Notes: generated by a model from the sequence alone, not told the origin. A stretch of DNA of 64,000 bases from Alopecurus myosuroides (GCA_028641055.1 CM054057.1:396970541-397034540), one strand, 5' to 3'; counted from the first letter of the stretch, positions 10,771 to 23,766 are shown. Numbers and translations: made by a program.

Positions 10771-13700
10771 CTAGACTAGGCACTCCACAGGTAGGTCCTC
10801 TGCGGTCGGTAAAGCCTCCGGTTGCCACCCAAACAGACCAAGAATCACGTCGATGTGCTCCTGCGGGAGTGGCTGCTCAAAGAGCTTGATGTAGGCGTTC
10901 AGGGCCGCATCCCCGATAACCTCTCCTTCCCTTGCAATCTTGAGGCGGTGGATCAACTCCCTCTGTTGCCTCCGAATCGGGGTACCGGCAGTGAATTTGC
11001 CTTTGTGCCTGCAGCTGCGGCGGACATGGCCAGAGTGAATTCGCTTTGCACGACACCTCTTAGGAGGCCTGTGGAGGATAGGCGAGGTGGCCTTCACGCA
11101 GGTCGTACGAAAGGTATCCACTGGGTCGCCTGGCGTCTCTACCACCGGGTCGACTGCCTGCAGCTGCTCATTGCCCTCCACACCCTCGGGGCTACCAGGG
11201 GAAAGTTCCACAGTAAAGCAATCGAGCACGGAGACCGGCGAACTCGGCTGCCAGAAAGCGTCATCTGAGCCCACTGCCCACGCACCACTAGAGACAGGAG
11301 ACAACAAACGGACAGAGGATAATACCATATCTCCACTACCCCTGCCAAAACGTGGCCTGGTAAAGACAACCTCTGGCGTTTTCGTGGTGGTCAAGCTAAA
11401 TTGAAAATTGTCCTCGAGAGAAGTTCGCGCCTTCGGTCCAAAAAGCAGGATGGCGCTGCCTCGCCTTCTTTTTCTTTTCTTTCCTCAGAGCCTGCCAAGG
11501 GCTGCGTGACCACCGGCCTATCATCTTGCGTCAAAAAAGTGGAACTGATCCCACCACTCCCCACTGCAGCCTCGGAATCCTTCCCATCTTTGGCCAGGCC
11601 AACCACGGCAGCGCCCTCAGCAACCGTTTTTCCAGCTGCGGCCTCGGGATCCGTTCCCACGTCTGCCTGGCCAACCACGACTGCGCCAGTCTTGTCCTCT
11701 TTTTCCGACCGGGGCCCACCGCATCCTACCGCAGTTCTAGTCGACACAGATAGCAGAGCAGGAGGCGACGCCTTTTTGACCCCTTTCCAGGAAAGAGCGG
11801 CCTCCAGATGCATGGGGTCCCACGTGCCCTCCCGGGAGTGGTCAAGACTCAGCACTGAACGCGCGGGGCCCACGCCTGCCTGCACCGGATCAGCGCCCAA
11901 TGGCACACCGCGGCCAACCGCATCCACCCGGCCCCGCCTTCCTTTGTCCGCACCTGCATGGGTCTCTGTTGACCGGTCATCCACGCCCCTGCGGGCCCAC
12001 CCCTGCTCCCTAGGCTGGAAAGCGCAGCGCTCTCCCGCATGCTCCCATGGCAGGACCTTCACGGGACAGCAAGGAGCATACCGGCGACGACCACCTGCGC
12101 CACCGCCGTCGACATGCCTGCGGGTTGGCCGCGAGGACTCAGGTTCCTCGGGACCGCGAGAATGGTAACGCTTCCGGGGGCCCCTTTCGGCGGCCGCTGC
12201 TCAGCGGGACCGTCGCCTTCTCCTCTGCCATTGTCGTCTCTGTCACCTCGGTCCACACCGGCGTTCCCGGCCCCTGGCGGCCCCGCCATGTCCTCAGAAC
12301 GGACGAGATGGATCTTCAAGACATACTGAAGCATGTGCTTCTCGAGAGGGATCAACGCCTCAAGCGGGAGCACCAGCCCATCGTCTTCCTCCATGAGGTC
12401 ATTTGGCTCCTCGATCCAGAGCTCGCGCACGGCGGAGACGAGCTCTAGTTCGTCTGTCCACGCGTACACCGTCATGTAGCGCATATCCTCGCGGCTCGCC
12501 GTCGCCGTTCCCAATCTCTCCACCCAAGCCGTTGGCCCAAGTGCAACTCGCGCCGTCGTGGCGTTCCACGCGTGCGCCGGCACGCCTATGATCTCCACCA
12601 CAACACGGTAACGCAGAGGAACTCGCTCTGCCTGCAATTGTCTGTTCCAAGGGGCAAAGCGCAGAGAGACCCCGTCCCCGTCGGCGTTCCCCGCTCCGAG
12701 CACCTCGTCCCGGACCCTTCTGCTGGAGCACACGACCAGAAAATCGGCCGGCCAGAACCAGTGGGTACAGAAGTTATCTCCAGCTCGTGGAACTCGATCC
12801 TCAATGGCCTTAGCCACTTCGCCAAGCGCCACCCTCGACCTCCTGCCCGAACGGAAGCCACCAGCGCCCAACGCAGCGCGTGTTCTGCCGCAGTGACCTC
12901 GTGGAGCGAGAGAGGAAGACACGACCCGGCCTTGGCGCTACGGGCGGAGACTCCTCCACCGCGCCCGATCGCTCATGAGCGCCACGAGAATGCGGCCGCG
13001 GAACCCGAGCTTGCGAGCTCGAGGAGCCCTTCCCGTCCACGCGAGCAGGAAGAGGGGGAAAGTCCATGTCGTCCAGTCGCTCCTCACCACGGCCTGACAG
13101 CCGCGCTTCACACCGCTCGAAGACGGCCGCAGCACGCCGAGCCTCCTCCGGCGGGAAGGCCTCAGCACCACGCGCAGAACGCGCCTCCGACCTTGAATGC
13201 TCCACCCGCGAGCCCGCCGAGCCGGGCGCAGGCGGCGGCGGCGGGGAACGGATTCACCGCCCCAACCTCTCCCTCATCGGCGTGCGCCTCGCGGCCGGCG
13301 CGTCCACGCCACGGGTGTCCACCGCAGCCCGCGGCCCGAGCTGAGCGCGTAGGTCCACCGGCGGCAACCTGCGCTTCTTGCAGTCCCGCGCATGATGCCC
13401 CTTCAACTTGCATTTGAGGCAAATAGTTTCCCCGGTGCAATCTCGCTAAATATGCCCCGGCTGCGTGCAGTTGAAGCAGCAGCCGGCGAGGTCTTGGGGA
13501 AGGTCGTCCCGGATGTACAGAGCCGGGAGCTGCCGCTTCGACTTGTTGTTTCCGCCGCCGTGGAGCCAGGGACGCGGGCCTGAAGGAGGGGAGCGAGCGC
13601 GCTGAGGAGCGCCAGCTCGCGACGCCGAGGCACCCCCACGAACCAGCGCATGCGAAGACGGGGACGGAGGCGAGGCCACCCTCGAGGAGACCGGAGACGG

Positions 13701-13830
13701 CGAGGGAGAACGCGGCACGTCCGGAGGCGAACCACTCCTGAGCACCTCACAGTACGAGCGGAACGACCCCGAGTCCTCGTCGTCGGAGAAGTCGGCCCAT
13801 CGGCGCGAATCGCTCGAGGGAGTCCCCATG
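10771..13830 (-). pseudogene. LINE ORF1 (gag-like, zinc knuckles and DUF4283-like domain)
   Basis: Minus-strand start likely at the ATG of MGTPSSDSRRWADFSDDE (13830). CCHC zinc knuckles are visible: CFNCTQPGHI, then an in-frame TAG (13447-13449), then CLKCKLKGHHARDC in the same frame. The DUF4283-like fold follows in another frame (about 12910-12400; FWPADFLVVCSSRRVRDEVL, VRELWIEEPNDL). A third frame holds the C-terminal tail (11394-10771; RQQRELIHRLKIAREGE). At least two frameshifts (near 12900 and between 12060 and 11400) and one stop break the gene. The product would have bound LINE RNA. Confidence 0.75.
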
Positions 13831-14034
13831 CTTGGCCGGAAGAGGAGGGTGCGGGGCGGAAGGGAGAGAGGAGTGAGGGAGGAAGCAGACCCGAGAGGTG
13901 GCCGCTGGCGCCGGAGTGTCCACCGGCGTGGATTTGGTGGACGCCGCCGCCGGAGCAGCAGACGGCGGACTCGCACGCGCTCAGACGCTCACGCGCTCAG
14001 ACCCCCAAGGAGAATTTATCCCGCCACATGAACT

Positions 14035-14694
14035 CACATTTGACTCTATCCAGTGCCAACCGTATATTATACTATGTGACAGACAACTAGACAACATAGC
14101 ATACATCTGCAAGGCTGCAACAAACATATGGCAGTACATCTGAAAAACATACGGAAGTGTTGTACACACACGAGCATGCATACTGTTCGTCCAAGTGGAT
14201 CCATCGCCTTTTGTCTTCCTACTCTGCTAGCACGGAGACGGCTCGTAGCCTACTCCCTCCGTTCCAAAATAGACGTCTAGTGTCGTATTTTCCAGGTATT
14301 ATCTGCTTTTGTTTTAGTGTATCAAAGTATTTTTGTGAAATGAGGGTACCAAGTATTTTTATGCTTTACGGTATCTTGGAAAAACAAAGTATTGTCTGAT
14401 TTATTTTTTGAGATAATCAAAGTACCCAAATTTGTCTGCTCTGACTCTGTTTCTGACTTAAGTGCCACAAACCCGCTTTTTGGCCCTGGCCCATTCCGTT
14501 CCAGGACAGAGGGCGACTACTCTTCCGACTCAATTCTAATTAGATATGTCAAATACTTTATGGAATTATTGGTAACCCAATTCTGGTTTTAAATGGCATC
14601 ATGTTCAGATTAGGTTGATTATGTAGCTCATATTTGTATAAATTGTTTATTTGTGAAATGTACAGTATATACAAAGACTCATATCAGATCATAC
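14035..14694. other. Intergenic DNA with a truncated MITE end
   Basis: No gene seen. A Stowaway-type end, CTCCCTCCGTTCCAAAATAG, occurs at about 14254-14273 without a convincing matching right end nearby, so it looks like a truncated MITE. The rest is AT-rich. Confidence 0.5.
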
Positions 14695-14713
14695 ATATGT
14701 TTGCCCCTAAGTA

Positions 14714-15967
14714 AACAAATCCCAAAGAAGCTCCCACGACCCTGTGGCGGCGGTGCCGCGCTGCCCCGGGCGCCCTCTCCCCGTCGGCCGCCTCACTCCT
14801 CCCCCAACCTCCTCCCCTCTCCTTGCCGCCGCCGGTGTCTCCTCTCCCCTTCACGCGGGGCACGGGGGCGGCGGGGTTCCTGCTGGTCGCGCGAACAGAT
14901 CTTGAAGGCGGTGTCATCAAGATCCTTCGGCTGCGCTGGCTGCGTGTCAGCGGCGACCGGCTACTGCTCCTCCACACGTTTACGGCGGCCGACTTACAAC
15001 TCTCCCCGCAACACATTGGCGACCCCGGGTTTCGGTGGTGGCTCCTCCTGCCGGAGGTGGTCGGTCGGTTCAGATTGGTGTAGGGGATCTTGGGATCCCA
15101 CACCGTGTGCCGGTAGCGGCTTCACAAGGGCGAGGGTTTGATCCCAGCAAGGGGCAGCCGTGTCTTGGATGTCCGGCGGATCTTGGGAGGATCTGGTGGT
15201 CGGCCGGCGAAAGCCGAGCTCCGAGTAGGAGCCGACGACGACGGGGCTCACGTGCGTAATTACCTTCCTAAAGGCGTTGTCGTTACGACTTCGAGCCTCC
15301 TGCCCTGATACTCCGGGGCAAACCCTAGATCTGGATCTTCCCGGATCGAACGATGACGACGCTATATGTGTATTACTCCCTCTTTGGGGCATCGTTTTGG
15401 AGTACACTCTTGCGGAGGGGTCTGGAGGTGGAGCGGTGTTTCGTCTACTGCATCAATCATGGCGAGTCTTGGTGGCGTGGTGCCACAGGGCCTCGGCGAT
15501 GGACGCGGGATGTTGGATATGCGCAGGAAGGTGGAGCTGTTTGGCGCCATGGCGGCGTTGATAGAAGGCATGGCATAGGGTCTGCAATGATCTCTCCAGA
15601 AGATGGTTTTGCGGATATCGGCGGCAGCGGCTTCCGAGGTTGGCGGCAACGGCTTTCGAGTGTGCATATCGGTGTGTGGGCCAGCTGAACGGATATGTGC
15701 TCTCATTTTGCTATCAGGCGACTTGGTGGAAGCAACCGGATTAGACGATGCACGTTGGTGTGTTAGTTCGGGGTATCGGCCCCGATTATGACTACCCCCT
15801 TCATCAAGAGTTTGTAGGTGTGACGATATTCGTCAGGCAGCTGGCTTTTGGTTGAACCCTGTAAATCTTTATAAGGCTTCGTGGTACGATTTTATTATCA
15901 ATAAAAAATCGGCTGTGTGCATCATTTTGATGCAGAGGCTGGGGCAGAACCTCCATTTGTAAAAAAA
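14714..15967 (+). mobile_element. Non-autonomous poly(A) retroposon with 19-bp TSD
   Basis: Flanked by ATATGTTTGCCCCTAAGTA (14695-14713) and the same sequence with one C/T change (15968-15986). The plus-strand 3' end is LINE-like (ATGCAGAGGCTGGGGCAG... then AAAAAAAA at 15960-15968). The 5' end is GC-rich, like a 5' UTR. ORFs within it are short and not recognisable. It was presumably moved by LINE machinery; whether it is a LINE derivative or a processed transcript cannot be decided here. Confidence 0.8.
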
Positions 15968-15986
15968 ATATGTTTGCCTCTAAGTA

Positions 15987-16238
15987 CCTTATGAGTTAAT
16001 AGCTTAAAACTAGCACAATTCAGGCCAAATTTATCGTTGGATACCACTTTATGTTTTATGGACAAACATCTATCAGCTGCGATAATGATTTTTCAAATCT
16101 CACTATACACCGGCTAAGAGCAAATTGACACCAAAACTAGTGAACCGCTTGTCAGTCCAATAAAAAAACTGAAAAAAAGATACAATAGCCTGTACATGGA
16201 AAGACTGCAGAGGTCGCAATTGAACAGGACCAAGTGTT
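15987..16238. other. Intergenic spacer
   Basis: Short AT-rich spacer between two retroposons. Nothing recognised. Confidence 0.4.
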
Positions 16239-16254
16239 CAAGTGCTACATAGTC

Positions 16255-17614
16255 TTTTTTTTTAACAAAGGATGCCCCCAAAGGGGCTGCAATCACTTCA
16301 TATTGTAAGAACAGAGTACATCATTGTGATTACAAAATCATCCTGAAAAACTAGGATATACAAACAGATACATATGAGATGAACTACAGGCAAAAGATAC
16401 CAACTATGCCGAAAAGCACAACAGGAGTCTACCAGGGGCCCGCTGAGAACACGGAGACAACACACCTGCCGTTGTACTCTTCAAGGGCCTCTCGCACCCT
16501 CACCAACCGTAGAACCAGCGGCTCAACCAGCAATCGCATTAGTAGTGGCCTCTGAGGTTTGGAGCTGAGCTGTAAATCTCGAGGATGCAACACCGAGCTC
16601 AGATCAGGAGGTTCTTTGCCGTTGAATCTGAGAAACCGCAGCAGAGACGATCTCACCCGTCTCCGGCATGTCCCGAACAACAAGGAGGCATAATTGGCAT
16701 GCCCAATAGTTGACAATAATTCCGATGCATGGCAAGTAGGCATATGAATTTGCAGCTCGCAGGATGAAATTGGATGCCACAAACAAATTTTTTGAAGAAG
16801 CGGAGGCATCCCACAAGAACCTCTGGAGATGTTCATCGTGTAGTAAGAGTTACCTCCTGTAGAGCACATGACTGGAACTAACAGGGAGAGCTCGCCCACC
16901 GCACGGATCCCAGACTTGGACATCTCCGTCCTTGGCTCGTCTTCCTCCAATCCCACCAAGGAAAATCGATCCTTCCGACTGCCGCAACTTGACACAGAGG
17001 CGGTGAGCAAGCAGATACTTGACGACACCACTGCCACCAAGAAGCAGAGCGAAGAAATCAACTGCCTCAGCTCAACCTGTCTCTTCACCAGCCACTGAGG
17101 GAACTCGACGAAGCAACTCACGAAGAGAGGATTCCTGCCAGAGATCTGAGCCCCACCACCTCGATGGGCCGCCCGAATCAGCAACAAGACCACTCCGGTC
17201 AACCACCACGGGCTCCCAGATCTGAAGCCCTTCCGCCGACGACCTTATTAATGGAGATTTTTGGAGCTCTCCACCTCACCACATATGGCTCCAACCATTG
17301 GAGCTCCGTGGCCAGGAGGAGAACCACGAGACCACGCTGGATCCGGTCGGAGGGATCCCACGCGTTTCTCCCGGCATGGCGCCAAACAACAACAACAAGA
17401 CTAAGCAAAAAAACTAGCTAAGCAAACCCTACTAGCTATACTACAAGGACTGGCACCTCGCCTCAGCCCTTCCCTGTCGGCATCACCGCCGATGACGGCG
17501 TCGGGTCGGCCCAGAGCACCGGGGACGACTCTCAACTGTATAGAACGGGAGAGGATAAGGAACGGGGTAGAGAAAGCCTCCTGTGTTGGCGAATTAGCTT
17601 GGTAGTTTTGCCTC
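16255..17614 (-). mobile_element. Non-autonomous poly(A) retroposon, minus strand, 16-bp TSD
   Basis: The plus strand shows poly(T) from 16255, that is a minus-strand 3' poly(A). The flanks are CAAGTGCTACATAGTC (16239-16254) and CAAGTGCTACTTAGTC (17615-17630), one mismatch. A 257-codon minus-strand ORF (17202-16429) lies inside, but it has no motif I recognise and may be chance in a GC-balanced insert, or a retro-copied transcript. The 3' end (AGCCCCTTTGGGGGCATCC before the A tract) resembles LINE tails. Confidence 0.8.
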
Positions 17615-17630
17615 CAAGTGCTACTTAGTC

Positions 17631-17821
17631 GCTTGTGTGTATGCAGTCTTCAACCTAGATATTAATAGACGCGAATGTTCTATAATTGGCAGCCATAGAG
17701 TTGACCATTATCATGTTCTTTAACTTTGCCAAATTAACAAAATAACTGGTGCGGAACCGAATGTTGAGGCAAGCAGCTGCCTGATACCATCTGCATGCGT
17801 AGTGAGGGATGGAGAGTCCGT
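17631..17821. other. Host flank of Copia element
   Basis: AT-rich host sequence. A TGATACCAT at 17789-17797 looks like a partial primer-binding site, but it lies outside the TSD of the Copia element and is probably coincidental. Confidence 0.4.
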
Positions 17822-17826
17822 GTACC

Positions 17827-18767
17827 TGTTGAAGATATTAGCAATTTAGCACATGATTTAATTCGAAATAGCAACAGATGAATTGCGACAGTAGCAAATA
17901 CAGTAATCATGCAAATATCTAGATCTAGTACAGTAGACAGACTGATCCAATCTATAACTAGAACTAGACATAAGAATTCCAGGAATATCTCATACAGATG
18001 GAATAGAGTTACGTACGATGGAGAGGTAGCGGCACCGCCGTTGTTGTTGTTGTCCACGTCGGCCATGTCGTCGATGAAGAGGTTGCCGAGGTCGGGGAAG
18101 AAATCGTCGTTGGGGAAGTAATCGTCGTTGGGGAAGTAATCGCCGTCAGCAGTCGCGCGAGTGCGCTCCCCAAAAACCTGATCGCCCCTCTCCCGTACAG
18201 GATCACAAGAGGCGGGGTTCCGGAGGCCTGCTGTCCCTTCTCGCGGTGCACGCCGGAAGGAGGGATGGAGAAGACTTGATTGGCGGCGCTGTGTTTTGGA
18301 ACGGTGGTGCGAAACCATATGACGAAGTGGCGGCTAGGGTTTACCGTATGCGCGTATTTATATGCGGGCTGGGAGGCTCCACGATCCAGAAAGGAAACAA
18401 TTAATGACTCATTAAGTTTTCCCAATCGACAAAATAAACGCTCTCGGCTCGGCTCATTCCCGCAACCCGCGGCGCGGCGCGTCGTGACGAGGCGAGGCGA
18501 GGCGAGGCGTGGCGAGGCGGGCGGCGGAGGAGGAGGAGCGCGCGTGTGGCACACCTCTCCTCTTGCCTTGCCTACTCATACATGAGCTAGAATGGCTCAC
18601 CTTATAAGGTGCTTCCACTCTCTCCAAACTAGCAATGTGGGACTAAACTTTAGTCCCACTCACTCCACTTATTATTCATGAATGGGCCATGACAATTTCA
18701 GGATTTTAGTGGGCTTATTGGGCTAGACATGTGAGCACATATACATAGCCCATACAAAATTCCAACA
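17827..18767 (-). repeat. 3' LTR of Copia element
   Basis: 941 bp. It differs from the other LTR by small indels: extra GGCGAGGCGAGG repeats near 18490-18520 and a second AAGTAATCGTCGTTGGGG unit at 18116-18133. The other LTR carries a 30-40 bp insertion near 23822. The indels suggest some age despite the open ORF. Confidence 0.9.
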
Positions 18768-19323
18768 ATCCCCCACAAAGTGTCATTAGCACATTTCATA
18801 AACTCTGTTCCAAAACATTGTTTATATACCGCTGTTAGTGGAGACTGTTAAGTTGAACTTCCACTTAGAACATCATGCTACACTAGTTCACAACTTGAAT
18901 AGTGGACTACGCCTTGAACTACAAGTTTGCTGTGATACTAGTTTCACACAACGTCTGAACCGATACTAGGCTGCCGCAAGGCTTCCCCGCGGTTTGGAGC
19001 GTATGCGTCATACTCCGAAGGCCTTTCATGAGTTTATTAGAGAGCACCCGATTCTCATAGACTGCGACGTTTAACAGTCAGACTCATATAGGTGAGTTCC
19101 TCAGGAGATATTCTGTAGGACACATCTCTGCTTATATATATAAGCCACTTGGAACACATTAAGACAAATGTCAACCTACCATACAGATCAGGAGAGTATT
19201 GCATCTTTTATGGAGTGGAATAAAATATAAGGATACTCTCCTCTCAGCTGATCAACAGCTTGTCTCCCACTTCTAATTCACGGGATCTCCGATCACATAG
19301 AGTGGGTTACCACTGTGGTCAAC
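18768..19323 (-). other. Copia 3' untranslated internal region
   Basis: Non-coding DNA between the polyprotein stop (19324) and the 3' LTR. It holds the polypurine tract at its LTR border. Confidence 0.7.
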
Positions 19324-22300
19324 TCATAACGTGGGCCTCAAACCCATCTCCCTCGATGCATTATCTATCACATTCCGTGATAAACCCTTTGTGAAGGGAT
19401 CTGCCAAGTTCATAGACGTTTGGATATAATCCAACGCAATAACTCCGGAGTTCTTCAATTTCCTGACAGATTTTAATCTCCTCTTCACATGTCTTGATGA
19501 CTTTGCATTATCCTTAGAACTGTTCACTTTGACGATCACAGTTTGATTATCACAGTTCATTAGGATTGCGGGTATTGGCTTTTCAACCATAGGCAAGTCC
19601 ATCAAGAGCTCACAAAGCCACTCTGCCTCAACAGTGGCTGTGTCTAGTGCTGCGAGTTCTGCTTCCATAGTTGACCTCGTTAAAATGGTCTGCTTGCAAG
19701 ACTTCCAGGAAACAGCGCCACCACCAAGTGTAAAAACATAACCACTAGTGGCCTTAAGCTCATCAGCATCAGATATCCAATTAGAATCACTATATCCTTC
19801 CAGAACCCTCGGGTTTCCGGTATAGTGAATTCCATAGCTCGCAGTGCCTTTTAAATAGCGCATAACTCTCTCAAGCGCACGCCAATGATCATCTACCGGA
19901 TTGGAAACAAACCGGCTCAATTTGCTCACAGCAAAAGAGATGTCAGGCCTCGTGGCACTCGCCAAATACATAAGCGAGCCTATAATCTGAGAATATCTCA
20001 GTTGATCTCTAGTAATCCGTTGATTCTTTCGAAGCAACAAACTAGCATCATATGGAGTTGAAGAAGGCTTGCAGTCACTATACCCGAAGCGACTCAAGAC
20101 CTTTTCCACATAGTGAGATTGAAGCAGTGTGATCCCACCATTATCATCTCTCAACAGCTTGATGTTCAAGATAACATCAGCTACTCCTAGATCCTTCATC
20201 TCAAAACAGCGAGATAAGAAATCCTTAACTTCCTTGATTAAATCAAGATTGGTCCCAAAGATCAATATGTCATCAACGTATAGACATAGAATAACTCCCT
20301 CGCCCCCACCATGGCGATAGTACACACATTTATCAGCTTCGTTTACAACAAAGCCTTCAGCAGTCAAAGTCCTTTCAAACTTCTCGTGCCATTGCTTAGG
20401 TGCTTGCTTGAGGCCGTATAATGACTTCAATAACTTACACACTTTGCCTTCCTGACCGGGTACTACGAAACCATCTGGCTGCTCCATGTAAATTTCCTCG
20501 TCCAACTCTCCATTAAGAAAAGCCGTCTTAACGTCCATTTGATGAACGAGAAGACCGTGCGAGGCAGCCAGTGAGAGTAGCACACGAATGGTGGTCAGTC
20601 TAGCCACAGGTGAGTAAGTATCAAAGAAGTCTTCACCTTCTTTCTGGGTATAACCCTTGGCCACAAGCCTTGCCTTGTACTTTTCAATTGTACCATCAGG
20701 CCTAAGCTTTTTCTTGAACACCCACTTACATCCTACAGGTTTACACCCATAAGGACGATCAGTGATTTCCCAGGTTCCGTTAGCCAAGATGGAATCCATC
20801 TCGCAACGAACAGCCTCCTTCCAGTAGTCAGCATCAAGAGACGCATAGGCTTCTGAAATAGTCTTGGGTGTGTCATCCACGAGGTACACAATGAAATCAT
20901 TACCAAAGGACTTTGCAGTCCTCTGTCTCTTGCTCCTTACAGGAACTTCATTGTCATCCTCCTCGGGATTCTCAACGTGTTCTATCGGAATGGTGGATTC
21001 AGGAATCTCAGCTAATTCCTGACTAGATGAAACAGGTTTCTCCTGATTTGATGAGCTAGACATATCCTTCATAGGAAATATGTTCTCAAAGAAAGTCGCA
21101 TCATTCGACTCCATAATCGTACCAACATACATGTCGGATACCTCAGATTTTACTATCAAGAATCTATAACCAATGCTATTAAAAGCATAGCCCAGAAGAA
21201 CACAATCTACGGTTTTAGGTCCAAGCTTGCGCTTCTTGGGAATTGGTATATTGACTTTCGCCAAACAACCCCAAGTACGTAGGTAGGAGAGTTTCATCCT
21301 TTTCCTTTCCCATTCCTCAAATGGAGTAATGGTTTTATTCTTTGTGGGAACTCGGTTTAGGACATGACATGCAGTCATTAGCGCCTCCTCCCACCATGCC
21401 TTGGAGAGACCCGAAGTGTCTAACATGGCGTTAACCAAATCAGACAGCGTTCGGTTCTTTCTTTCAGCCACCCCATTTGACTGAGGTGAGTAGGAAGGCG
21501 TCCTCTCATGAATAATACCGTGTTCAGCACAAAAAGAATTAAACTCGTTGGAAAAATACTCTCCACCACGATCAGACCTAAGCCGTTTAATTTTACGATC
21601 AAGTTGGTTCTCTGCTTCGGCCTTATAGTTCTTGAAATAAGTTAAAGCTTCATCTTTAGATTTCAGAAGATACACATAACAATATCTAGTGGAGTCATCA
21701 ATAAGTGTCATAAAATATTTCTTTCCACCTTTTGTCAATACGCCATTCATCTCACAAAGATCAGAATGTATAAGTTCTAGTGGTGCCAAGTCTCTCGCCT
21801 CCGCAGTCTTATGAGATTTGCGAGGTTGCTTAGCTTGAAGACACACTTGACATTTGGAACCTTTAATAGTACTGAATTTCGGAATTAAACTCATATTTGC
21901 TAACCGCGTCATGCAACCAAAATTAATGTGACAAAGTCGTGAATGCCAAACATCACAATCATTATCGTGGCAAACATTATTAATAACTTTGGTGCAAATA
22001 TCTGACAAGGATAAGCGGAACAAGCCTCCGCACTCATAGCCTTTACCAATAAATTGTCCATACTTGGAAATTACAACTTTATTAGACTCGAAAACCAACT
22101 TAAAACCATCTCGACATAAACGTGAGCCGCTGACGAGATTTTTATTGATGGAGGGCACATGATGAACGTTCTTCAGTCGCACGATCTTCCCCGAAGTAAA
22201 CTTCAGATCGACCGTACCAACACCACGAACAGTAGCATGTGACCCGTTCCCCATCAGCACGGGGGAAGTCCCTGTGACCTGATAAGAAGAGAACATAGAA

Positions 22301-23766
22301 GCATAAGCACAAACATGTACATTGGCACCTGTGTCAATTAACCATTCAGGTGAATGACAAACTGAAAGAATAGTGGGAACTATACCGTACCCAGAGTCCT
22401 TCATCTCAATGTCAGCCATGACAACATTAGCGGTCTTGCCGCTGTTCTCCTGCTGCTGCAGCTCATAACGCTTAGGGCACTTTGGAGCCCAATGGGTCAG
22501 TTCACCGCAAACGTGACATGACCCCTTTCTCTTCTTGAAGTTGGTAGAGTGCGACGGCTTAAACTTGCCATCGGGCTTGCCTTTACCCTCGGATTTCTTC
22601 TTGTTATATTTAGGCTTGTTGGGCGGGTAATGTTTCTTCTGTACCACATGAGCAGAAGAACCTACCTCAGCAACCCGAGCACGTGTATCCTTTGCTCTCG
22701 CCTTCTCTTCCACATCAAGAGATCCGATGAGGTCCATAACGGAAAACTCCTGTCTCTTGTGTTTTAGAGAAGTAGCAAAGGTGCTCCATGAAGATGGAAG
22801 CTTGGCAATAATGCCTCCGGCCACAAACTTGTCCGGTAACATACACTTAAAGTGCTCAAGTTCTTTAGCGAGTGACTGTATCTCATGAGCCTGTTGAACA
22901 ACAGAGCGCTCATCAGTCATCCTGTAGTCATAGAATTGCTCCATGACATACAGCTCGCTGCCAGCATCCGAGGCCCCAAATTTGGCCTCGAGTGCAGCCC
23001 ACATATCCTTGCCGTTATCAAACGACATGTATGTATCCACAATAGAATCATCAATTATACCGAGGAGGGCACTTTTAAACATAGTGTCCATATTCTCAAA
23101 GGCCTCCAGCTGTGCTGGATTGAGATCGCCCTCAGGCTTGCCCTTGGTGGCCGCATAGCAGCGCAAGGTTTGAAACCATAGCACTGCTCTCGTGCGCCAC
23201 CTCTTATAGTCCACACCCTTGAAAGGGTTTGGCCTTGTCGCCGCAATGACAGACGGCGCAGGTGCAACAAATTGCCTATAATCAGGTTTTTGGATTGTTG
23301 AAGATATTAGCAATTTAGCACATGATTTAATTCGAAATAGCAACAGATGAATTGCGACAGTAGCAAATACAGTAATCATGCAAATATCTAGATCTAGTAC
23401 AGTAGACAGACTGATCCAATCTATAACTAGAACTAGACATAAGAATTCCAGGAATATCTCATACAGATGGAATAGAGTTACGTACGATGGAGCGGTAGCG
23501 GCACCGCCGTTGTTGTTGTCCACGTCGGCCATGTCGTCGATGAAGAGGTTGCCGAGGTCGGGGAAGAAATCGTCGTTGGGGAAGTAGTCGCCGTCAGCAG
23601 TCGCGCGAGTGCGCTCCCCAAAAACCTGATCGCCCCTCTCCCGTACAGGATCACAAGAGGCGGGGTTCAGGAGACCTGCTGTCCCTTCTCGCGGTGCACG
23701 CCGGAAGGAGGGATGGAGAAGACTTGATTGGCGGCGCTGTGTTTTGGAACGGTGGTGCGAAACCAT
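19324..23766 (-). CDS. Copia gag-pol polyprotein, open over 1480 codons
   Basis: Domains in order, with rough residue numbers. Gag: about 170-400 ([20 protein letters not shown]). CCHC knuckle: about 417-430 ([14 protein letters not shown]). Aspartic protease: about 474 ([12 protein letters not shown]). GAG pre-integrase [10 protein letters not shown] and integrase: about 620-800 ([31 protein letters not shown]). Reverse transcriptase: about 1000-1240 (YVDDILIFG near 1162). RNase H: about 1320-1450. No stop or frameshift is seen from gag to RNase H, so enzymatic domains look intact. The start is doubtful: the first ~155 residues are encoded by the 5' LTR. A spliced start at MADVDNNN joining GTACGT to a later AG is one possibility; loss of the original leader is another. 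Confidence 0.88.
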   Translation of the reverse strand: MVSHHRSKTQRRQSSLLHPSFRRAPREGTAGLLNPASCDPVRERGDQVFGERTRATADGDYFPNDDFFPDLGNLFIDDMADVDNNNGGAATAPSYVTLFHLYEIFLEFLCLVLVIDWISLSTVLDLDICMITVFATVAIHLLLFRIKSCAKLLISSTIQKPDYRQFVAPAPSVIAATRPNPFKGVDYKRWRTRAVLWFQTLRCYAATKGKPEGDLNPAQLEAFENMDTMFKSALLGIIDDSIVDTYMSFDNGKDMWAALEAKFGASDAGSELYVMEQFYDYRMTDERSVVQQAHEIQSLAKELEHFKCMLPDKFVAGGIIAKLPSSWSTFATSLKHKRQEFSVMDLIGSLDVEEKARAKDTRARVAEVGSSAHVVQKKHYPPNKPKYNKKKSEGKGKPDGKFKPSHSTNFKKRKGSCHVCGELTHWAPKCPKRYELQQQENSGKTANVVMADIEMKDSGYGIVPTILSVCHSPEWLIDTGANVHVCAYASMFSSYQVTGTSPVLMGNGSHATVRGVGTVDLKFTSGKIVRLKNVHHVPSINKNLVSGSRLCRDGFKLVFESNKVVISKYGQFIGKGYECGGLFRLSLSDICTKVINNVCHDNDCDVWHSRLCHINFGCMTRLANMSLIPKFSTIKGSKCQVCLQAKQPRKSHKTAEARDLAPLELIHSDLCEMNGVLTKGGKKYFMTLIDDSTRYCYVYLLKSKDEALTYFKNYKAEAENQLDRKIKRLRSDRGGEYFSNEFNSFCAEHGIIHERTPSYSPQSNGVAERKNRTLSDLVNAMLDTSGLSKAWWEEALMTACHVLNRVPTKNKTITPFEEWERKRMKLSYLRTWGCLAKVNIPIPKKRKLGPKTVDCVLLGYAFNSIGYRFLIVKSEVSDMYVGTIMESNDATFFENIFPMKDMSSSSNQEKPVSSSQELAEIPESTIPIEHVENPEEDDNEVPVRSKRQRTAKSFGNDFIVYLVDDTPKTISEAYASLDADYWKEAVRCEMDSILANGTWEITDRPYGCKPVGCKWVFKKKLRPDGTIEKYKARLVAKGYTQKEGEDFFDTYSPVARLTTIRVLLSLAASHGLLVHQMDVKTAFLNGELDEEIYMEQPDGFVVPGQEGKVCKLLKSLYGLKQAPKQWHEKFERTLTAEGFVVNEADKCVYYRHGGGEGVILCLYVDDILIFGTNLDLIKEVKDFLSRCFEMKDLGVADVILNIKLLRDDNGGITLLQSHYVEKVLSRFGYSDCKPSSTPYDASLLLRKNQRITRDQLRYSQIIGSLMYLASATRPDISFAVSKLSRFVSNPVDDHWRALERVMRYLKGTASYGIHYTGNPRVLEGYSDSNWISDADELKATSGYVFTLGGGAVSWKSCKQTILTRSTMEAELAALDTATVEAEWLCELLMDLPMVEKPIPAILMNCDNQTVIVKVNSSKDNAKSSRHVKRRLKSVRKLKNSGVIALDYIQTSMNLADPFTKGLSRNVIDNASREMGLRPTL

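Larger units (their letters stand above)
7037..14022 (-). mobile_element. Full-length LINE (non-LTR retrotransposon), decayed
   Basis: About 7.0 kb on the minus strand. It ends in a poly(A) seen as poly(T) at 7037, and is flanked by a 12-bp TSD GCCACATGAACT (7025-7036 and 14023-14034). Gene order is as in plant L1-type LINEs: ORF1 (RNA-binding gag-like) at about 13830-10771, then ORF2 (endonuclease plus reverse transcriptase) at 10710-7153. Because both TSD copies are found, the insertion is essentially full length rather than 5'-truncated. Both ORFs carry stops or frameshifts, so it is not autonomous now. Confidence 0.9.

Noticed and set aside
11401..12168. 255-codon plus-strand ORF in the LINE
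   Set aside because: Antisense shadow of the GC-rich LINE ORF1 region.
17785..17800. Possible primer-binding site (TGATACCAT) beside the left Copia LTR, suggesting a tandem LTR-internal arrangement
   Set aside because: It is outside the 5-bp TSD GTACC that matches on both sides, and only nine bases fit the Met consensus.
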